Shown piece after piece: positions 24,201-34,989 of a stretch of DNA of 64,000 nucleotides. The stretch's first letter is position 1. Each line of letters starts with the position of its first letter. The position numbers were made by a program, and so were the translations under genes. The notes beneath the pieces were generated by a model. The model had not been told where the DNA came from. It saw nothing but the letters and a program-made list of their open reading frames with translations, and ran no database searches. The stretch is from Mytilus edulis (Eukaryota > Mollusca > Bivalvia > Mytilida > Mytilidae), in contig NC_092345.1 of assembly GCF_963676685.1 (NCBI RefSeq), positions 86,431,592-86,495,591 of the forward strand, written 5' to 3'.

Positions 24201-26453
24201 GCTGATAATGAAAAGTAAACACTTAGCAGATAATTCCACCTACGACTATGTAGCACACAAATGTGTGCACAATCACCTACCTGATTAGAAACGGGTTTAC
24301 CACCCAAATCTAGAAAATTCTTCAAGTTTTTAGGACCATAGTTAGATAAGCCATAGTATCGAATTCTCCCTAAAGCGATTTGTCTGTTGAGTTCCTTTAC
24401 ACAATCACTAACATCCGCAACAAAACTAGGAAAATGAATCTGAAATAAAATAAGAATTTAACAAAAAGCTTATAATCAATAAAATATATTATTTGGAAGG
24501 AAAACAATGCATACAGTGGTTCAATTTATAAACTGAAGATGGAAAATCTAACAGATTATAAAAATAAAAAATGTGGTATTGAGACACCTCTCTACAGAAG
24601 ACCAAAATGACAAGAAATTATCAACCATATGTCAATGTACAACCTTCAACAATGAGTAAAACCCATACTGCACACTCAGATATAAAGACCCCGAAATGAC
24701 ATAAGTAAAAAAAACCAGTAAACATATGAAATGCTTAAAAAATAAGTGTAGCAAAAAATGTATTGTCAAAACACCAATGTGGAATGCAATTTAAAATATT
24801 TAACGGTATTTCCAGTACTGGTTTGTATCCCCAAAAAAGTGAAGATTAGTTACCAATGTTTTTAAAATTCTGATTCAAAATGCCATAACATTGCAGGGCT
24901 ATAACAATTATGAGCTGCATTGCAAACTTTCGGCTGTTGTCTACTCTTTGGTAGGGTTGTTGTCTCTTTGACATATTCCACATTTCCATTTTCAATTTTA
25001 TTTTAATGTATTGCTAAATAACAGATAAGATCACCATTTAGACATATTTAGTATCATGTCAGAAACTTAAATTGGTTTTCAAACGAAAGTGAGAACTGCT
25101 GATCGCATATTTATTTTGAATGATAAAAAAACACATCTGATTGTTCAAACGGTCAAAGAGATATAAAAATGTTTTTAAATATATGAATAAGATATTTTCT
25201 TTTATTCTTGAATGCAGAAAATTAAATTTAACTATACAGGAGGCCACGTGATAAAGCACATATATGCTTCCATAAATACCAGCCTTAAATGCCTGTTAAA
25301 ATTACCTGAAGTAAGTCTACATATGAGGTTTGTAATTTCGTCAAAGCCTTTGTTATAGCCTCGTCTATTTGTACAGCGTTATAAGGCGGAGTGTTAGGTC
25401 CTTCTCTAAATCCGAACTTAGTTGCTATAATAGCTTCCTGCCGTCTGCCTTGTAGAGCTCGCCCTAATACCTGCTCAGATCCAGCATAACCCTGTGATAA
25501 TAAATACAACATTCCACATTGGTGTGTTGACATTTCAAAATTGAAGAAATGTAGAAATTCATGTAACGGATAGAAAAAAAACATGTTACAAATTCAGAAA
25601 TTGCATTTTACAAATTAAGAAATGTATAATCATGGCGGATATTCCCCTCCATAGAGTTTATTTTAGTTTTTAAATTCCGACTGCAGTTCTCTATATGCAT
25701 GTGTTTTTGTATTGGGTTAGTGATGAAAGTATGTTCCGTCTTAATAAAGTATGCAATGATATGTTTAAAAATGGTACTATAAATGGTCACAAAATCTTTT
25801 GACAAAAGGGTAATTGAGAAATATTTTAAAATAAAATCAGAAGTATGAAGGGTTGTTGTATTAAAAAATAACAGAAAAGATTGTTTAGGGAATGTTTTAT
25901 GTGTCACACAATTATAAGGAATCTTGAAAACACCCTTAATTAGATATAATACCATGGTACCTCAGCTGTATCAAAGAAATTTATTCCGACTTCCAAGCAT
26001 TTGGTTACTATAGCTCTCGAAACCTACAAACAGACAATATACATAATACTCATAAAAAGATTTGCTACAGATATCAGTTTATATAAGTTATATCAATGTT
26101 GTAATTACACAACTGTTCCATCTAAGGGAATTATGTTGTCTAATGAGCGTTTGACCCCTGATACATTCCTTATATGCCGGTCCCAAGCCAGGAATCTGTA
26201 GTTTAGTACTTATCGTTTGATGTTTGATCTTGGTCTATATAGATTCAGATTCAGATTCAATATTTTATTAGTCTCACCACTTGCAATAAATATAATACAA
26301 TCATCATAATATATACATTGAATAAAACAGTAATTTTATAAATTAAAATACAAGTGCCATTCTATAAAGAATTATGAAAGATTATAGAAATCAATTTAAA
26401 TTATAACTATATATTTATCATGATTATAAAATATTTCCGTTATGTAAAACTAT

Positions 26454-26520
<67 letters not shown>

Positions 26521-27845
26521 CTTTATTCTCTAAAAACTAGATACAAGTTTACAGAGAAACATACAATATAAATAAAGACACAATAGTTAAGGTAAACAAA
26601 TACAAATATGCTTATGAGATTACATTTACATGGAGGGACAAACTTTTTTTATTAATACACTTAATAAATAAACACAGTTTCCTTAAGACAGACTGTTTTT
26701 TACTATTAAATAATGAGCAAAATGAAATTATATTTGGATTATTTGAAAACTTAATTTGTAGAAATAATTGTCTTTCGTTCTTCAAATGCGAACAGCAAAA
26801 CAAATAATGAAATTCGTCGCCTATCTCATCGGAACTACACAACGAACATGTTCTTTCATTTCGGGCAATGTTTTGCCATCTTCCCTTTTCTATAGGTAAC
26901 GCATGGTTACCTGCTCTGAATTTACATATATGTATGGGTATGTTGCAATCTAATAAAATTTCAGAACTTTCGAAATGGCGTGCTCGTTCGTCATCTTAAA
27001 CAAAATTTGTGTGCCCTTTCTAATACAGCATTTCTCGCACAAGAGAGCCTGCTCGTAAAAGCCTTTTCTAGAAGTTACAGTTGCCCATACAAAATTTTAA
27101 ACGTGTTTTCTTTGTTCAATTGGAAATATATAGCTGTTGCTAGTTTCGTATCCCTTCATAACTGCAAGATATCCCGGGCCCCTATCCTTTGGATTATTGG
27201 TGTACGCCATTTAGAAGTACTGCCCTGAGAAAAAAGGTATGGAGAGAAAAGTATGTCACATTAAAGATTACATATACATGTGTGAAACTCAATATTTATC
27301 CTTTATCTCTTTACCAATGATACCTATATACTTCACTTTGCTATGTACTAGGTCAGAAAATAAGGCCATCTTACAGAAGTACAGCCGGTTTATTGTTGGG
27401 TCAAATGCGTTTAATGATAATTGACATAATATATATTAAATTATATCAAACATGGAACATTTAATTCAATGAACTTACATACATTTATTAAAGTTCATGA
27501 ACAGTTTCATATCTTTGTTACACAAACCAGCATGGATTTTATTTTGTGTAGAAAATAACCCATTTCAATTGTAAAACAAGTCTCCAAAGCTTACTTAAAT
27601 TTAAAAACTCATAGTACTTCTTACATAATTATGCAGTTACTGAAAAAAAAAATAAAAAAAAATTCATAAATTATTGCTGTGTTCGGTAACATTAGTTATA
27701 AAGACCTCTACATAAACCATACCTCTTCTGACTGTGCCTCCCAAGCATTAGTTTCTTTGTTGTCATTGAATTGCCAGGTACCTAAACAAATCCTAGAAAC
27801 ATTCAAATCTGTGCCTGGTATGGTAATTCTTGGTACAGCTGACAT
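12205..27845 (-). CDS. aldo-keto reductase, complete eight-exon gene
   Basis: Exons in transcription order: 27845-27723, 26023-25961, 25491-25306, 24439-24281, 23930-23752, 16607-16556, 15762-15601, 12300-12205 (1020 nt, 339 aa). Every intron is GT-AG; all junctions are phase 0 except phase 2 between exons 5 and 6. The protein starts MSAVPRITIP, then VSRICLGTW of the first barrel strand. The catalytic tetrad is Asp59 (FFDTAE), Tyr64 (GYAGSE), Lys87 (ATKFG) and His126 (QIHFP). Further family motifs are YYGLSNYG, ILAYSPLQQGLLTGKF, TRHGQDGAEDE and AITGASSPDQI. The expected role is NADPH-dependent carbonyl reduction in the cytosol; the substrate cannot be predicted. The sequence resembles the bacterial-type/Tas-like branch and Kv-beta relatives more than AKR1, by memory. 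The start is the only ATG before the first strand. The last exon, separated by 3.3 kb, supplies SVVQELTDATEPVKAKIGKV, the expected C-terminal helix. Confidence 0.93.
12661..15532. mobile_element. TIR element with TA target duplication, carrying a spliced gene
   Basis: The left end reads CACTGTAAAAACAGTGTTTAGAT and the right end is its inverse (CACTGTAAAAACAGCGTTTAGAT), each flanked by TA (12659-12660, 15533-15534). Both ends carry clusters of GTTTAGAT/ATCTAAAC-type subterminal motifs (12674-12830 and 15301-15510), as expected for transposase binding regions. Length 2,872 bp. It fills most of intron 7 of the aldo-keto reductase, its right end only 68 bases from exon 7. No transposase is recognised; a three-exon minus-strand gene lies inside (13520-14872). 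A tandem of about 34 bp (GAAAAGTCTGTAAACAAT type) lies at 13080-13170. A TA duplication suggests the IS630/Tc1/mariner group, but the family is undetermined. Confidence 0.82.
13520..14872 (-). CDS. unrecognised 88-residue protein encoded inside a TIR element
   Basis: Three exons: 14872-14758 (38 codons plus 1 nt), 14122-14052, 13600-13520. Donors are GAAG|GTAAGC and GCAGAT|GTAAGT; acceptors are ATCATAG| and ATTTCAG|. Phase 1 then phase 0 keep one open frame from ATG to TGA. The protein opens MDPIYQVYISIDDATDTELH, continues into a strongly charged, probably helical stretch (EEQIRKKATKKEKDDL, residues about 42-57) and ends with a basic tail (KRNCTPRAF, KKIVPQ). No signal peptide or membrane segment. 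I do not recognise the family. A minus-strand AATAAA lies near 13397. It cannot be an alternative tail of the reductase: exon 7 ends in phase 0, while exon 2 here needs phase 1. It is probably the element's own gene or a captured host gene. Confidence 0.65.
20745..20945 (-). repeat. dispersed repeat, inverted copy of 2135-2290
   Basis: Blocks of TCCCGAAAT/ATCCCGG type in reverse complement to the copies at 2135-2290 and 55323-55510, including the terminal TCCCCCTTCC. Confidence 0.65.
23107..23226. repeat. palindrome with arms of about 55 bp, copy 2
   Basis: GTATTACGATATTTCTCCAC opens the left arm and its complement closes the right arm. The core (ACAGTTAAATTTTA and inverse) and the flanking 22890-23100 sequence match the copy at 6486-6830 in inverse orientation. 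Confidence 0.7.
24560..24720 (+). repeat. mussel-type interspersed repeat, diverged copy
   Basis: AATGTGGTATTGAGACACCTC followed by the 'ccttcaacaatgag' and 'aaagaccccgaaatgac' blocks. Copy of the family at 4228-4432, within intron 4 of the aldo-keto reductase gene. Confidence 0.65.
26236..26400 (-). mobile_element. LINE 3' end with GATTCA tail (probable)
   Basis: Read on the minus strand, an AT-rich 3' UTR-like stretch ends in about three copies of TGAATC (26242-26260). Mussel non-LTR elements commonly end in short simple-repeat tails; no coding part remains here. In intron 1 of the aldo-keto reductase. Confidence 0.4.
26457..26520 (+). repeat. (GATA)n microsatellite, 16 units
   Basis: Uninterrupted GATA units. 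Its position suggests it is the 3' tail of the LINE fragment just to the right, which reads on the minus strand. Confidence 0.95.
26521..27230 (-). mobile_element. non-LTR retrotransposon (LINE) 3' fragment, broken
   Basis: The minus strand encodes the C-terminal zinc-binding tail of LINE reverse-transcriptase polyproteins at about 26980-26612. Seen are ICKFRAGNHALPIEKGRW, then RTCSLCSSDEIGDEFHYLFC, then LFNSKKQSVL, ending at a stop near 26612. Upstream, in another frame, NAVLERAHKFCLR fits the same family, so at least one frameshift or stop breaks the copy. It lies in intron 1 of the aldo-keto reductase in the same orientation. Confidence 0.7.
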
Positions 27846-28093
27846 TGTTGTCTTTATACGGGAGTATACTATTATGACACTTTTATCGTATCAAATTGAC
27901 TGAGATAGTGATAAGAGGATTTTCGGCAGTAGGTTGATTATTGAGGCTCTGGTGGATTTTTCATTGTATTTCGTTGAAAACAGTTTTGTTTACGTGATAG
28001 CCAATGAGACAACTCTCTAACATGCAGAGACCGATCAATGACATAACGGGTACTAGTTAAACTCTCATTTTAAAACAATTTGAGATGTGTCGA

Positions 28094-28726
28094 TTCTTCT
28101 TCTTCTTCTTCTTTTTCTTTTTCTTTTTCTTTTCTTTTTCTTTTTCTTTTTCTTTTTCTTCTTCTTTTTCTTTTTCTTTTTCTTTTTCTTTTTCTTTTTC
28201 TTCTTCTTCTTCTTCTTCTTCTTCTTCTTCTTCTTCTTCTTCTTCTTCTTCTTTTTCTTTTTTCTTCTTCTTCTTCTTCTTCTTCTTCTTCTTTTTCTTT
28301 TTCTTTTTCTTTTTCTTTTTCTTTTTCTTTTCTTCTTCTTCTTCTTCTTCTTCTTCTTCTTCTTCTTCTTCTTTTTCTTTTTCTTTTTCTTTTTCTTTTT
28401 CTTTTTCTTTTCTTCTTCTTCTTCTTCTTCTTCTTCTTCTTCTTCTTCTTCTTCTTCTTCTTCTTCTTCTTCTTCTTCTTCTTCTTCTTCTTCTTCTTCT
28501 TCTTCTTCTTCTTCTTCTTCTTCTTCTTCTTCTTCTTCTTCTTCTTCTTCTTCTTCTTCTTCTTCTTCTTCTTCTTCTTCTTCTTCTTCTTCTTCTTCTT
28601 CTTCTTCTTCTTCTTCTTCTTCTTCTTCTTCTTCTTCTTCTTCTTCTTCTTCTTCTTCTTCTTCTTCTTCTTCTTCTTCTTCTTCTTCTTCTTCTTCTTC
28701 TTCTTCTTCTTCTTCTTCTTCTTCTT

Positions 28727-28756
<30 letters not shown>
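28094..28756 (+). repeat. giant TTC/TTTTTC polypyrimidine microsatellite
   Basis: About 660 bases of (TTC)n with interspersed (TTTTTC)n blocks in the first half and more than 300 bases of pure TTC in the second half. Strand-asymmetric (all pyrimidine). It ends 248 bases upstream of the reductase start codon (27845, minus strand). The long Ser/Leu/Phe and Lys/Glu/Arg open frames here are artefacts of the repeat. Confidence 0.98.
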
Positions 28757-28757
<1 letters not shown>

Positions 28758-29077
28758 AATATATATATATATACCTTCAAAAGGTACCAAAGTATTTCAC
28801 ACTATACATTACAAAAATTCGGGTTTAATTTTTCTTCTTCTCTTTTGTATTTCCACCTTTTATATATGTGTACAGATCACGCCTGTCGCCCAGTATAACA
28901 GGGTTGTAAAAGCATGTTTGTTTTCCTGTCTTCTCAGTTTAACCAGGTAATTATCCCGAACGAGACTCCGAAAAGCAATAAATATGTGTCCAAGTCTATT
29001 TAATACTTCCAGAGAAATATTATAAATTAATAATAAAACCATGATTAAATGTCATACTCTATAATGCCTTACACTGC

Positions 29078-29431
29078 CCGGACCACAGGGACTCGGTTAG
29101 CAGATTAAAATTTTGTAAATCAATGTTTTTAATTTATGTTTTATTATTTCCTGTCTATTTACATTACTCTATTAACGTATTTAACGTTGCCAACACTATT
29201 TCTTTGATTTTCTGGCAATGTGCAGTTTACTATCCATATCCGATACTGTACTGGATTTTTCATTATACGGAAATGGATAGTAAACTGCACATTGCCAGAA
29301 AATCAAAGACATAGTGTTGGGAACGTTAAATACGTTAATAAAGTAATGCAAATAGACAGGAAATAATTAAACATAAATTAAAAACATTGATATACAAATT
29401 TTTTATCTGCTAACCGAGTTCCTGTGTCCGG
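29078..29431. mobile_element. long foldback element, arms of about 165 bp
   Basis: The left arm starts CCGGACCACAGGGACTCGGT and the right arm ends with the near-complement (ACCGAGTTCCTGTGTCCGG). The loop is about 25 bp around GATACTGTACTGGAT. The arms match almost throughout, with few mismatches and small indels. No coding capacity. A transcript would form a long hairpin RNA. Confidence 0.85.
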
Positions 29432-29447
29432 CCGAGTTCGGTTATGT

Positions 29448-29482
29448 CAGAGACATATAATACATAATATTATATGTCTCTG
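29448..29482. repeat. short perfect hairpin
   Basis: CAGAGACATATAATA and its complement around a short loop, immediately to the right of the large foldback. Confidence 0.75.
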
Positions 29483-30861
29483 GTTATGTAAACCGGCAGA
29501 CTCTATTCCTTTTGATCTTTTTATGGTGTGCCTTACAGTACTAATCGTTTCGGTTAGTTTATACTAGTAACTTAAGACTTAATTTTTAGGTTGGTGCCCT
29601 CCGTAAAAAATTCAGTTCTACATATTTGAATTTCCAAAATTGCGGGTACCAATCTCAGTAAGACTTACTGCTGTATATGTCTTGAATACGTAAATCCGGA
29701 AAGTCTCCCGTCAAATGATGTGGATTTTAGTCAATTCACAGAAAACGAAGTAGGAGAAATATTACTTTTCAGATTTAAACGCAGATATATTGTAAGTACG
29801 GAATAGATTTATCACAAAAATATACCATCTACCATATCTGGTTGCAAAGTTACGTCATTACTTTAAATCATGGCGCTTATTGCTGCTGTCGATTCGATAA
29901 AGGCACAGGCACTTGTTTCTATCCATTGCCATAATCACAGGGGCGTCTAAACAAGCCCCTGTGCCATAATTGGAAGCGATGCAAGACGTAACGGCCATAC
30001 TACCATGACGGCCATACCCCGAAAAGATGAAACGGCCATAGTACAAAAACGGCCTTACTTTGTAAAGACGTATCGTCCATGGTTTTTTTTTTTTTTTTTA
30101 ATGTTATAGATGAATTATTTTGATACTTATAGATGGTTATTATAACTTTTCAATAAATTATACTGTTTTTACATTATTTTTCATCTTAATTTTTGTTATA
30201 TCATTTGCTTACTCATTATATATTTACGTAAATGAATGTGTTTAATCTAATAAAATATTAAAATATCAATTGTTTTCTTAATGATTGTTTGATATCTTGC
30301 GTATAGCAAATAGAACGAATTGAACAAATATTAATGACTCTATCCGAATGGGAGACTAATTTCTGTCATAATTAAAACAATGAGTTAAGTTTTGAAATAT
30401 AAAACAAGGTAATCAGCTGTAATCAAGTAATGATTAAGTTGGAAATTTAAGAAGATTGTTGATTGCTTATTATTACCTCTTTGATGAACACAAGTATTAA
30501 TTATGCTTTTGTCTAGAAATTGTAAAGGAAATACAATTCAAGATCACTATAAAAACACAACTCCCAAGCTGAGTTCAAGCGGAGTGAAAACATACATTTG
30601 GTAGTGAAATTTTTGTAAAAATACAAGCTGTTTGAGCAGTCTTTTTGATGTACCGACCTTGCTTTATAGAAGTAACCAGAAATGTCGGTGGCACTCATTT
30701 GGGAAATTGCTGTTCATCATGTCGTAGGAATTTTATTACATTTAAGCTACTTTTTATATTTTGTTTTGTTAAATTGTGTGCTATTGTTTTACATATGATC
30801 GTTATTTTTTCTATAAAGTCAACAACAATCTGAGTGCTATAAAAAAAAAAAAAAAAAAATC

Positions 30862-32717
30862 ATGTCGTACCCTTGTGTGCTATGTGACCAGCAAGTCCGA
30901 CCAAGACAACATGCTCTCCAATGTGAAGATTGTGATAAATGGCAACACAGGCTTTGCAATACAGGTATTCACAAATTTATTATTAATTTAGTTTTTCCCT
31001 CGAATCATATTTCGTACTTTCGGTCATATTTGATACATTTTGTTTTACTTTAATTTGGGTTACGACCCTTCCCTGATAAGAATTAAATCTTTCAGATGAA
31101 TCAGTCAATCGGTTGTTGGGTTGCTGCCCCTGAATTGGTAATTTTGAGGAAATTTTGCTGTTTTTGGTTATTATCTTGAATATTATTATAGATAGAGATA
31201 AACTGTAAACAGCAATAATGTTCAGCAAAGTAAGATCTACAAATAAGTCAACATGACCAAAATGGTCAGTTGACCCGTTTAGGAGTTATTGCCCTTTATA
31301 GTCAATTTTAACCATTTTTCATAAATTAAATTAATCTTTTACAAAAATCTTCTCCTCTGAAACTACTGGGCCAAATTAATCCAAACTTGGCCACAATCAT
31401 CTTTGGGGTATCTAGTTTAAAAAATGTGTGGCGTGACCTGGTCAACCAACCAAGATGGCCGCCACCGCTAAAAATAGAACATAGGGGTAAAATGCAGTTT
31501 TTGGCTTATAACTCAAAAACCAAAGCATTTTGGGGAAATCTGACATGGGATAAAAATGTTTATCAGGTCAAGATCTATCTGCCCTGAAATTTTCAGATGA
31601 ATCGGTCAATCGGTTGTTGGGTTGCTGTCCCTGAATTGGTAATTTTGAGGAAATTTTGCTGTTTTTGGTTATTATCTTGAATATTATTATAGATAGAGAT
31701 AAATTGTAAACAGCAATAATGTTCAGCAAAGTAAGATCTACAAATGAGTCAACATGACCAAAATGGTCAGTTGACCCCTTTAGGAGTTATTGCCCTTTAT
31801 AGTCAATCTTTAACCATTTTTCATAAATCTAAGTAATCTTTTACAAAATCTCCACTGAAACTACTAGGCCACAATCATCTTTGGGGTATCTAGTTTGAAA
31901 AATGTGTCCGATGACCTGGCCATTCAACCAAGATGGCCGCCACGGCTAAAAATAGAACATAGGGGTAAAATGCAGTTTTTGGCTTATAACTATGAATTCA
32001 AAGCATCTAGAGCAAATCTGACAAGAATTTAAATTGTTAATCAAGTCAATATCTATCTGCCCTGAATTTTTCAGATGAATTGGACAACTGGTTGTTGGGT
32101 TGCTGCCCTCCAATTGGTAATTTTTAAAGAAATTTTGCCGTTTTTGGTTATCTTGAATACTATTATAGATAGCGATAAACTGTAAACAGCAATAATGTTC
32201 AGCAAAGTAAGATCTACAAATAAGTCAACATGACCTAAATGGTCAATTGACCCCTTAAGGAGTTATTGCCCTTTATAGTCAATTTTTAACAATTTTCATT
32301 AATTTGGTAAATATATGTAAATTTTTACCAAATATAGTTCTCTGTTACTAATGGGCAAAGTTCATTATAGATATAATTGTAAGAAGCAAAATCGTTCAGT
32401 AAAGTAAGAACTTCAAACACATCACCATCACCAAAATACAATTTTGTCATGAATCCATTTGTGTCCTTTGTTTAATATGCACATAGACCAAGGTGAGCGA
32501 CACAGGCTCTTTAGAGCCTCTAGTTTTTACTTTTTCTTTTGTGCAAAAATACACAATTATATTTTGTTTCACGACTTTTATACATATGTTTTTCGTTTAG
32601 GCTCCAGAAGTATTAAAAGCACCACCATCACCCCCACCAGCTTCTCCACATCCAGCAGCTGATGAGTGTGAATATAAATGTTTGAATATTGGAAGACATG
32701 TGTATGCAGTGGAATAA
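30862..32717 (+). pseudogene. remnant of a PHD-like zinc-finger gene
   Basis: The first exon 30862-30964 begins at ATG and encodes MSYPCVLCDQQVRPRQHALQ followed by CEDCDKWQHRLCNT, a CxxC...CxxC-W-QH-C zinc pattern, ending at a donor (ACAG|GTATTC) in phase 1. A second exon-like block 32601-32717, after TTTCGTTTAG, reads as a Pro-rich C-terminus (APEVLKAPPSPPPASPHPAA) to a stop, but in phase 0. Direct splicing therefore shifts into a short alternative tail ending at 32660-32662. Middle exons appear to be missing; pearl-like repeats occupy the gap. By memory, molluscan genes with this N-terminus continue into FLYWCH/MULE domains; none is seen here. Confidence 0.5.
31060..32530 (+). repeat. pearl-like repeat, three diverged monomers of about 500 bp
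   Basis: Tandem monomers with CCAAACTTGGCCACAATCAT, AAGATGGCCGCCAC and AATAATGTTCAGCAAAGTAA blocks, ending GACCAAGGTGAGCGACACAG. Same family as 53343-54601 and 55693-56470, but the GTCGTC-rich head is missing here. Open frames within are not genes. Confidence 0.75.
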
Positions 32718-33338
32718 ATGAATGAGTGACAAGAGCATATGAGAGAAAACGTACGAGATTGTTAATTTAAAAAATGTATATAAGATGAATGTCCTACATG
32801 TATGAACGAAATGTATATATATATGAATGGTTTGTGTATGTTGTATGTATGAAGAAGGTTTATATGTTTGGTGTATATTTGTTTATCTGTACATGCTGTA
32901 TGACTGAATGAATAAATAAAATATATTAAAAAAAATATCATCTTTTTGTTTCTTATACTAGAGTATATATATTGGTATGATTGCCCATAATACAATTATC
33001 CATCAACAAATGCACAAAAATGAGAACATTTAATTGTCAACAAATAGTATTCAACACAATTCAACACAATGAACAAAGCAAAAAGAACATTCAGTATGAT
33101 AAAAATGAAACTGGCCATCTTTTATCATGTAATTAGCCAATCGGGTGCACATTCCTGTCAGATTTTACGGGTAATTTGTTATGTTATTGGAAAATTCTGT
33201 AGTAGTCTCTGTCTTGGAAAGATGTTCAGCAAATAGAATTACTCTAAACTATAAGAAAGAAAAAAAATCAGAATTATTAAACAATGTGTCTGATGATCAT
33301 GACAAATATAACTCGAACTTGATGAATTGCCTTCCTTA

Positions 33339-33628
33339 GGCAGCAACCATTTGATTTTCTGGGGGGGGGGGGGGCTATGGTTTTTTTTTCTGGCCAAATT
33401 TTTTTTTTCGCCTGTGGCGAAAAACAATCTATTTTTTTCGCGACAAGTCGAAAACAATTTTATTCTTTCAATTTTAGCATTACATATAGTGGCAGCTGAG
33501 GGTGAAACAAACAATTTTTTTTTCTCAGAATCAAAAACAAATTATTTTTTTCTCCAAAAACTGGAAACAAACATTTTTTTCCAAAAAAAAAACATAGCCC
33601 CCCCCCAGAAAATCAAATGGTTGCTGCC
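33339..33628. mobile_element. PIF/Harbinger-type MITE with TTA target duplication
   Basis: Inverted ends GGCAGCAACCATTTGATTTT continue into a G-run/C-run and CTATG, with TTA on both sides (33336-33338, 33629-33631). The interior is T- and A-rich with no coding capacity. A 3 bp TWA duplication is typical of PIF/Harbinger. Nested in the 4.2 kb TIR element. Confidence 0.8.
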
Positions 33629-34989
33629 TTAGAGTTCACCTTTACACTGAGTCATGTTTTTAATTTCACCAAGACTGAGATTGAGAAGATTTTTATAGTT
33701 TAGAATAATACATATTTTTTACAGATATAATAAAAAGATCTGTAACATGTGCTTGTATTTATATATCGTCATTGACAGCGACAGTCAACATTCCTACAGT
33801 TTAAAATTCAAATAAAATATGATGCCTTTATATCACATTACAATAAAAATGATTCTTCAGAAAATGTTTACAACTGATAATGAAGAAATAATCAGTATAC
33901 TTACATAATATGGCCGCAACAAGTTGTAAACCCGAGCAATGATGATCAAGCAAAGATAACTCTTACAACTTGAAAAAATAAAATCTTCTGTACAGAAAAA
34001 AAGTACTACACAATCATATTTATGTTATAATTATGAACAAATACTTATTTTTTGTATTATATTTTATGTAATAAACTCAATAAAAAAAATTAAAAGTGTG
34101 GACGATACGTCTCACAATGTGTGGCCGATATGTCCCATGGACGATATGACGGTATGGCCGACACATCCTAGGGCCGTCATTGAAGTATGGCCGTCGCGTC
34201 TCGAAAGCGTTGGAAGACCCACTATCAACGTACATTTACGAGAAGGTACCCAACTACTATTTTTCACCTCTCCGCTTAACCCTCTTGCTGCCGAGTTTTT
34301 TTCTTGCTTTGTCGCGCCAAAACCGGCAAAAGCATCTTGACGTTTCTTATCTGTGACGTTGCAAAACTTGTGCCTCTCTGTAGAACTGCGCTTTCCTGCC
34401 GTCCATAATTTTTCCCGCGTCAATTTAGCCGTAATTATGAAAACGATGTATAAGTAATTTTACGGAAGTTAAATATGCTCCAAGATTGTCATAAACGATG
34501 TTTTTAATACAAGATTATTTAAAAATACAACTTTTAACCTTGGAATATATATTTTTTTATCTTTCTTGTCTTAAAATAAAGTGAAAATAATATACCAATT
34601 GCTAGATACTAGCTTTAAAGGCGACTTGTTTTATCTTTGTCAAGTGAAATGCATAAATGATGCTTAACCACCTATAAAATAGTAAAATATTTATTCTCGT
34701 TTTTTAAAGGCAGTGCTTTAAGGCCTGACTTTCAAGTCATGAGGTTCATCTTTTCATACGCAATCTATGCAGGGGGTCTTTTCGCCAGAAATAGATCCGG
34801 AAATGTTCGAATTTCTCCTCTTCTTTTTATGGTATGATATGGTTTTTGTTTCTTTCATTTACATTGGGGACTAAAGAAACGATCAGTGTGTATTGTTCGT
34901 TTTATAGAACTTGTTATTAATGTGTATTTTGCATTATAAGCAGTCAACCTGACTACAAACTATCATTATTTGTATTCCGTGTGGAAAGA

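Larger units (their letters stand above)
29977..34209. mobile_element. 4.2 kb TIR element with CGGCCATA-rich ends
   Basis: The left end (29977-30090) carries several CGGCCATA copies and the block AGACGTATCGTCCAT; the right end (34095-34209) carries the same motifs in inverse order. The termini CGATGCAAGACGTAACGGCC and the inverse of GGCCGTCGCGTCTCGAAAGC are similar. A 7 bp direct repeat TTGGAAG flanks it (29970-29976, 34210-34216). It contains remnants of a zinc-binding gene, a pearl-like repeat and a small Harbinger-type MITE. A related unoccupied site lies at 55095-55185. No transposase domain is visible. Superfamily unknown, possibly MULE-like. Confidence 0.72.

Noticed and set aside
28070..28898. 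Frames of 223-272 residues rich in Lys/Glu/Arg, Ser, Leu or Phe
   Set aside because: All are translations of the TTC/TTTTTC microsatellite.
34112..34423. 103-codon minus frame and overlapping 80-codon plus frame
   Set aside because: They run through the subterminal repeats and end of the 4.2 kb element into a dispersed repeat.
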